NCBI GenBank assembly: GCA_947462335.1
Contig: OX381705.1
Span: 38,743,770 to 38,807,769, forward strand
Reading direction: 5' to 3'
Source: Harmothoe impar
Taxonomy: Eukaryota > Annelida > Polychaeta > Phyllodocida > Polynoidae
DNA: 64,000 bases
The position numbers were made by a program, and so were the translations under genes. Of the stretch, positions 62,076 through 64,000 are shown piece after piece. Each line of letters begins with the position of its first letter. Positions within the stretch are counted from its first letter, which is position 1. Below the pieces are notes generated by a model that did no database searches, had not been told where the DNA came from, and saw only the letters and a list, made by a program, of their open reading frames with translations.

Positions 62076-63204
62076 TCATTTCAGGCCAGTTTCTTCAGCG
62101 ACACACCTTCTGAAGCATCTTCCTTTAAGGACTGCTTTCATATGGTTTGCTCCCTTAATTAAGGCCTCTAGCCGCCAGTGTTCGCTTTTCCCCCTGCCTG
62201 CTGTGGAGGTATTGCGGCCACATTTAGTTGTGGGGGCACTGGGTTCCTGCATAGAGACGGGCTGCACTGGTGGAGGTGGAGGTGGTACACATGTTGGATT
62301 GTCACTGTTTCTCTTCCTTTTTTTAGGAGCTGTGTGAGGGCCGCCATTAGAAGGATGCTCACTACATTGGGCCTTCCCTTTCCCCCTAGAATTTTTCTCC
62401 CTATCACGTTTGATCATATGCCAAATGTAAGAGATGGCCTGATCACCAGTATCCCTGTCAAAGTCTGTGGATTTTGTGTCATCTTCCTCTTGTGAAGACT
62501 CAAATTCCGGGTCGTTCTTGTCAGGGGGTGGCTGCAAAATAATATGATTTCTGCGTTAGACATGTCAGTGAGATACCAACAGTGTAAATGAATAATTCAA
62601 ATGCATTCTACTTCATACGCTGTACATGACTGCAAGATATGTGTTGTAATTTGGTTCAGATGGAGATTTGCTGATGTATTTTATTTTTAGCTTGGGAATG
62701 TAAAAATTCAGGAACGTAGGGAAAGGAGGCTGCCCCGTTAGTTTTCTGTTAGTCCCCAGCAGGAGGCTCAGCAAAATCAAATTACCTAGAAGGCCATTGA
62801 AAGAGTGGCCAGTTGGTTTGGCTACACCTTGAGGTTTGGTACTGGGGGTTTCGCTATCTGTTCCCTCCTCTTCTGATGTACTTTCATCATCCTGAATGCA
62901 GGGAAAATGCTATATGTAATGTATAATGTATCATGTAGAAGGGGAAGGGGGACAGTGGTATGTGATTTACCGACATATATTGTATTGCCACAGCTCATTT
63001 TCGTGAATAGAATGAGTACTGGTACAATTTGAGTTGCATATACCAAGCACGGGAAACCTGACCGGCTACTTTCCGGGTGATGTTCATGTATTAAAATTAG
63101 AATAACACCCCCCACCAAGTATGTTGTTGGAATCTACGTTATCACAGCAATGTAGTGCGACAGCAAGGACATGTGTGACTTACCCTTTTGTTGTGTCTAC
63201 CCAT
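62076..63204 (-). CDS. Spliced gene A, unknown family
   Basis: Start ATG at 63202-63204 with a 21-nt exon (MGRHNKR, 63184-63204) and donor GTAAGT. The second exon is 62619-62891 (acceptor TTCAG; DDESTSEEEGTDSETPSTKP onward; donor GTATGA, or alternatively an earlier GTAATT at 62786). The third exon is 62076-62531 (acceptor TTGCAG; PPPDKNDPEFESSQEEDDTK, a proline run, basic patches, ending EETGLK). With the longer second exon all phases are zero. The protein is acidic, then Lys/Pro-rich, without a recognised domain. It lies upstream of gene B in the same sense. Confidence 0.45.
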
Positions 63205-63763
63205 CTTTTTCTTTAGGTGTTGATCACTGTGCTGACTCTCTGTTTACTATTTGGACGCTTCAGATATTGCAAATGGCGGCACCCACAAGTCATGTGTTAA
63301 TGAGGTCACATACGGAGTCCCAGGGTATTCCCCCGGATGTAGCCTGGTCTGGGGTGCAAAATTCAAAAGTGGTGGGTAGTGACACATGCATACGGAGCAC
63401 AACATGCAGATTGCTGCATGTTTAGTAACACATACGGCTGAGCAGGGTTGTATGTTGATAATTTGTCAAAGAAGATACGGAGGGAATGCGGAGGGTGAAC
63501 AGAAATGAGAAAGTAGGTTTGGATATATTTTCTCCGCATCTTGACCGCATCTTGCAGCCGCATGTTGGGTTTTATATCAACATACGGTGAAACGCCTTCC
63601 TGGTAACAGCCAAATGACCTTGAACCAACTGACCTTCTGCTGGGTCTGGGCAACCCCTGCTGGTAGCTTAGAACCAGCAAACAGGAACCCAGCAAAATCC
63701 CAAGTTCAAGGTCATTTGGCTGTTACCAGAGCCTTCCTTCAGAAGGATTTGGGAACAGAGTAT

Positions 63764-63958
63764 CCGTAATCTGGCTAAATGGATGTGGGGGCGAACATTT
63801 ACTGTGACAGTTACTATGAAAACTTTTTTTTGGCCTTGCCTAGTTGTTGTTTTTGTAGTTATATAGATTTTGAAGGTTACAATCATGGTTCTTACCTTTT
63901 TCCATAGTAACTGTCACAGTAAATGATCGCCCCCACATCCATTTAGCCAGATTACGGA
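63764..63958. mobile_element. Palindromic MITE, about 195 bp
   Basis: Arms of about 65 bp: ATCCGTAATCTGGCTAAATG, then GATGTGGGGGCGA and TTTACTGTGACAGTTACTAT, with the complement at 63895-63958. A 70-bp A/T-rich centre. It abuts the right inverted repeat of the 59.4-63.76 kb element. Confidence 0.7.
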
Positions 63959-64000
63959 TGGACTTAACCAAATATAGGGACCTCACTGACCCCGCAGCTC

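Larger units (their letters stand above)
59424..63762 (-). mobile_element. Inverted-repeat-bounded element carrying two spliced genes
   Basis: 59424-59461 (TACTCTCGTTCCCAAATCCT, then TCCGAAGGAAGGCTCTGG) matches the reverse complement of 63726-63762. Between them lie two minus-strand spliced genes. The right end is a fold-back: CTGGTAACAGCCAAATGACC at 63599 is inverted at about 63709-63727. The 63.29-63.6 kb stretch has at least five CATACGG/ATACGGA words that look like subterminal binding sites. No DDE transposase is recognised and the target duplication is unclear, so the limits are tentative. Confidence 0.5.

Noticed and set aside
62822..63118. 98-codon minus-strand ORF
   Set aside because: Overlaps gene A exon 2 in a different frame; the spliced model explains the region better.

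Overview
This is a window from an animal genome, most likely an aquatic invertebrate (a cephalochordate, hemichordate, echinoderm, mollusc or similar; the sequence alone does not settle which). The evidence is canonical GT/AG splice sites, a spliced leucine-rich-repeat gene, and the combination of a Polinton, a DIRS/Ngaro-like tyrosine-recombinase element, a Ty3/gypsy element, a LINE, many MITEs and long satellite arrays. No bacterial features are present. Host coding sequence is sparse and nearly everything else is nested mobile DNA.

Left part (1-34.5 kb). One host gene on the minus strand, a short leucine-rich-repeat protein resembling LRMDA (C10orf11), is represented by two exons, 34240-34451 and 740-879. 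Their reading frames join exactly across a 33.4-kb intron. That intron holds a hAT-type MITE (1451-1788), a complete 10.26-kb Polinton (3843-14100, 6-bp target duplication AGTGAC), a decayed Ty3/gypsy copy (15.8-23.06 kb) split by a LINE (18.79-22.2 kb), a small LTR element of the TRIM type whose LTRs carry a tRNA-like Pol III promoter (16463-17116), a Harbinger-type MITE, a 202-bp satellite (24.03-25.25 kb), a GTCGAC-rich minisatellite (26.2-27.8 kb) and a 145-bp satellite (30.7-31.9 kb).

Middle part (35.3-57.7 kb). A DIRS/Ngaro-like element, bounded by 187-bp split direct repeats, has its tyrosine recombinase gene cut by a 17.7-kb Ty3/gypsy element (LTRs 36874-37279 and 54184-54602, 4-bp target duplication CTAT). 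The gypsy element contains a 2.7-kb terminal-inverted-repeat transposon (39668-42363) and three sets of internal tandem duplications. It also has an unusual coding block after pol.

Right part (57.7-64 kb). There is a second TRIM copy (58794-59299, opposite orientation) and then a region bounded by inverted repeats (about 59424-63762) carrying two spliced minus-strand genes of unknown family.

How the parts relate. The Polinton has integrase, packaging ATPase, a broken protease, broken capsid-type genes and small virion-type proteins, but I find no family-B DNA polymerase. Both TRIM copies share their primer-binding site with the gypsy element, which suggests mobilisation in trans. The tRNA-like TRIM is the strongest candidate for something new. 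Several unrelated genes are broken by single-base indels, so part of the decay could be assembly error.
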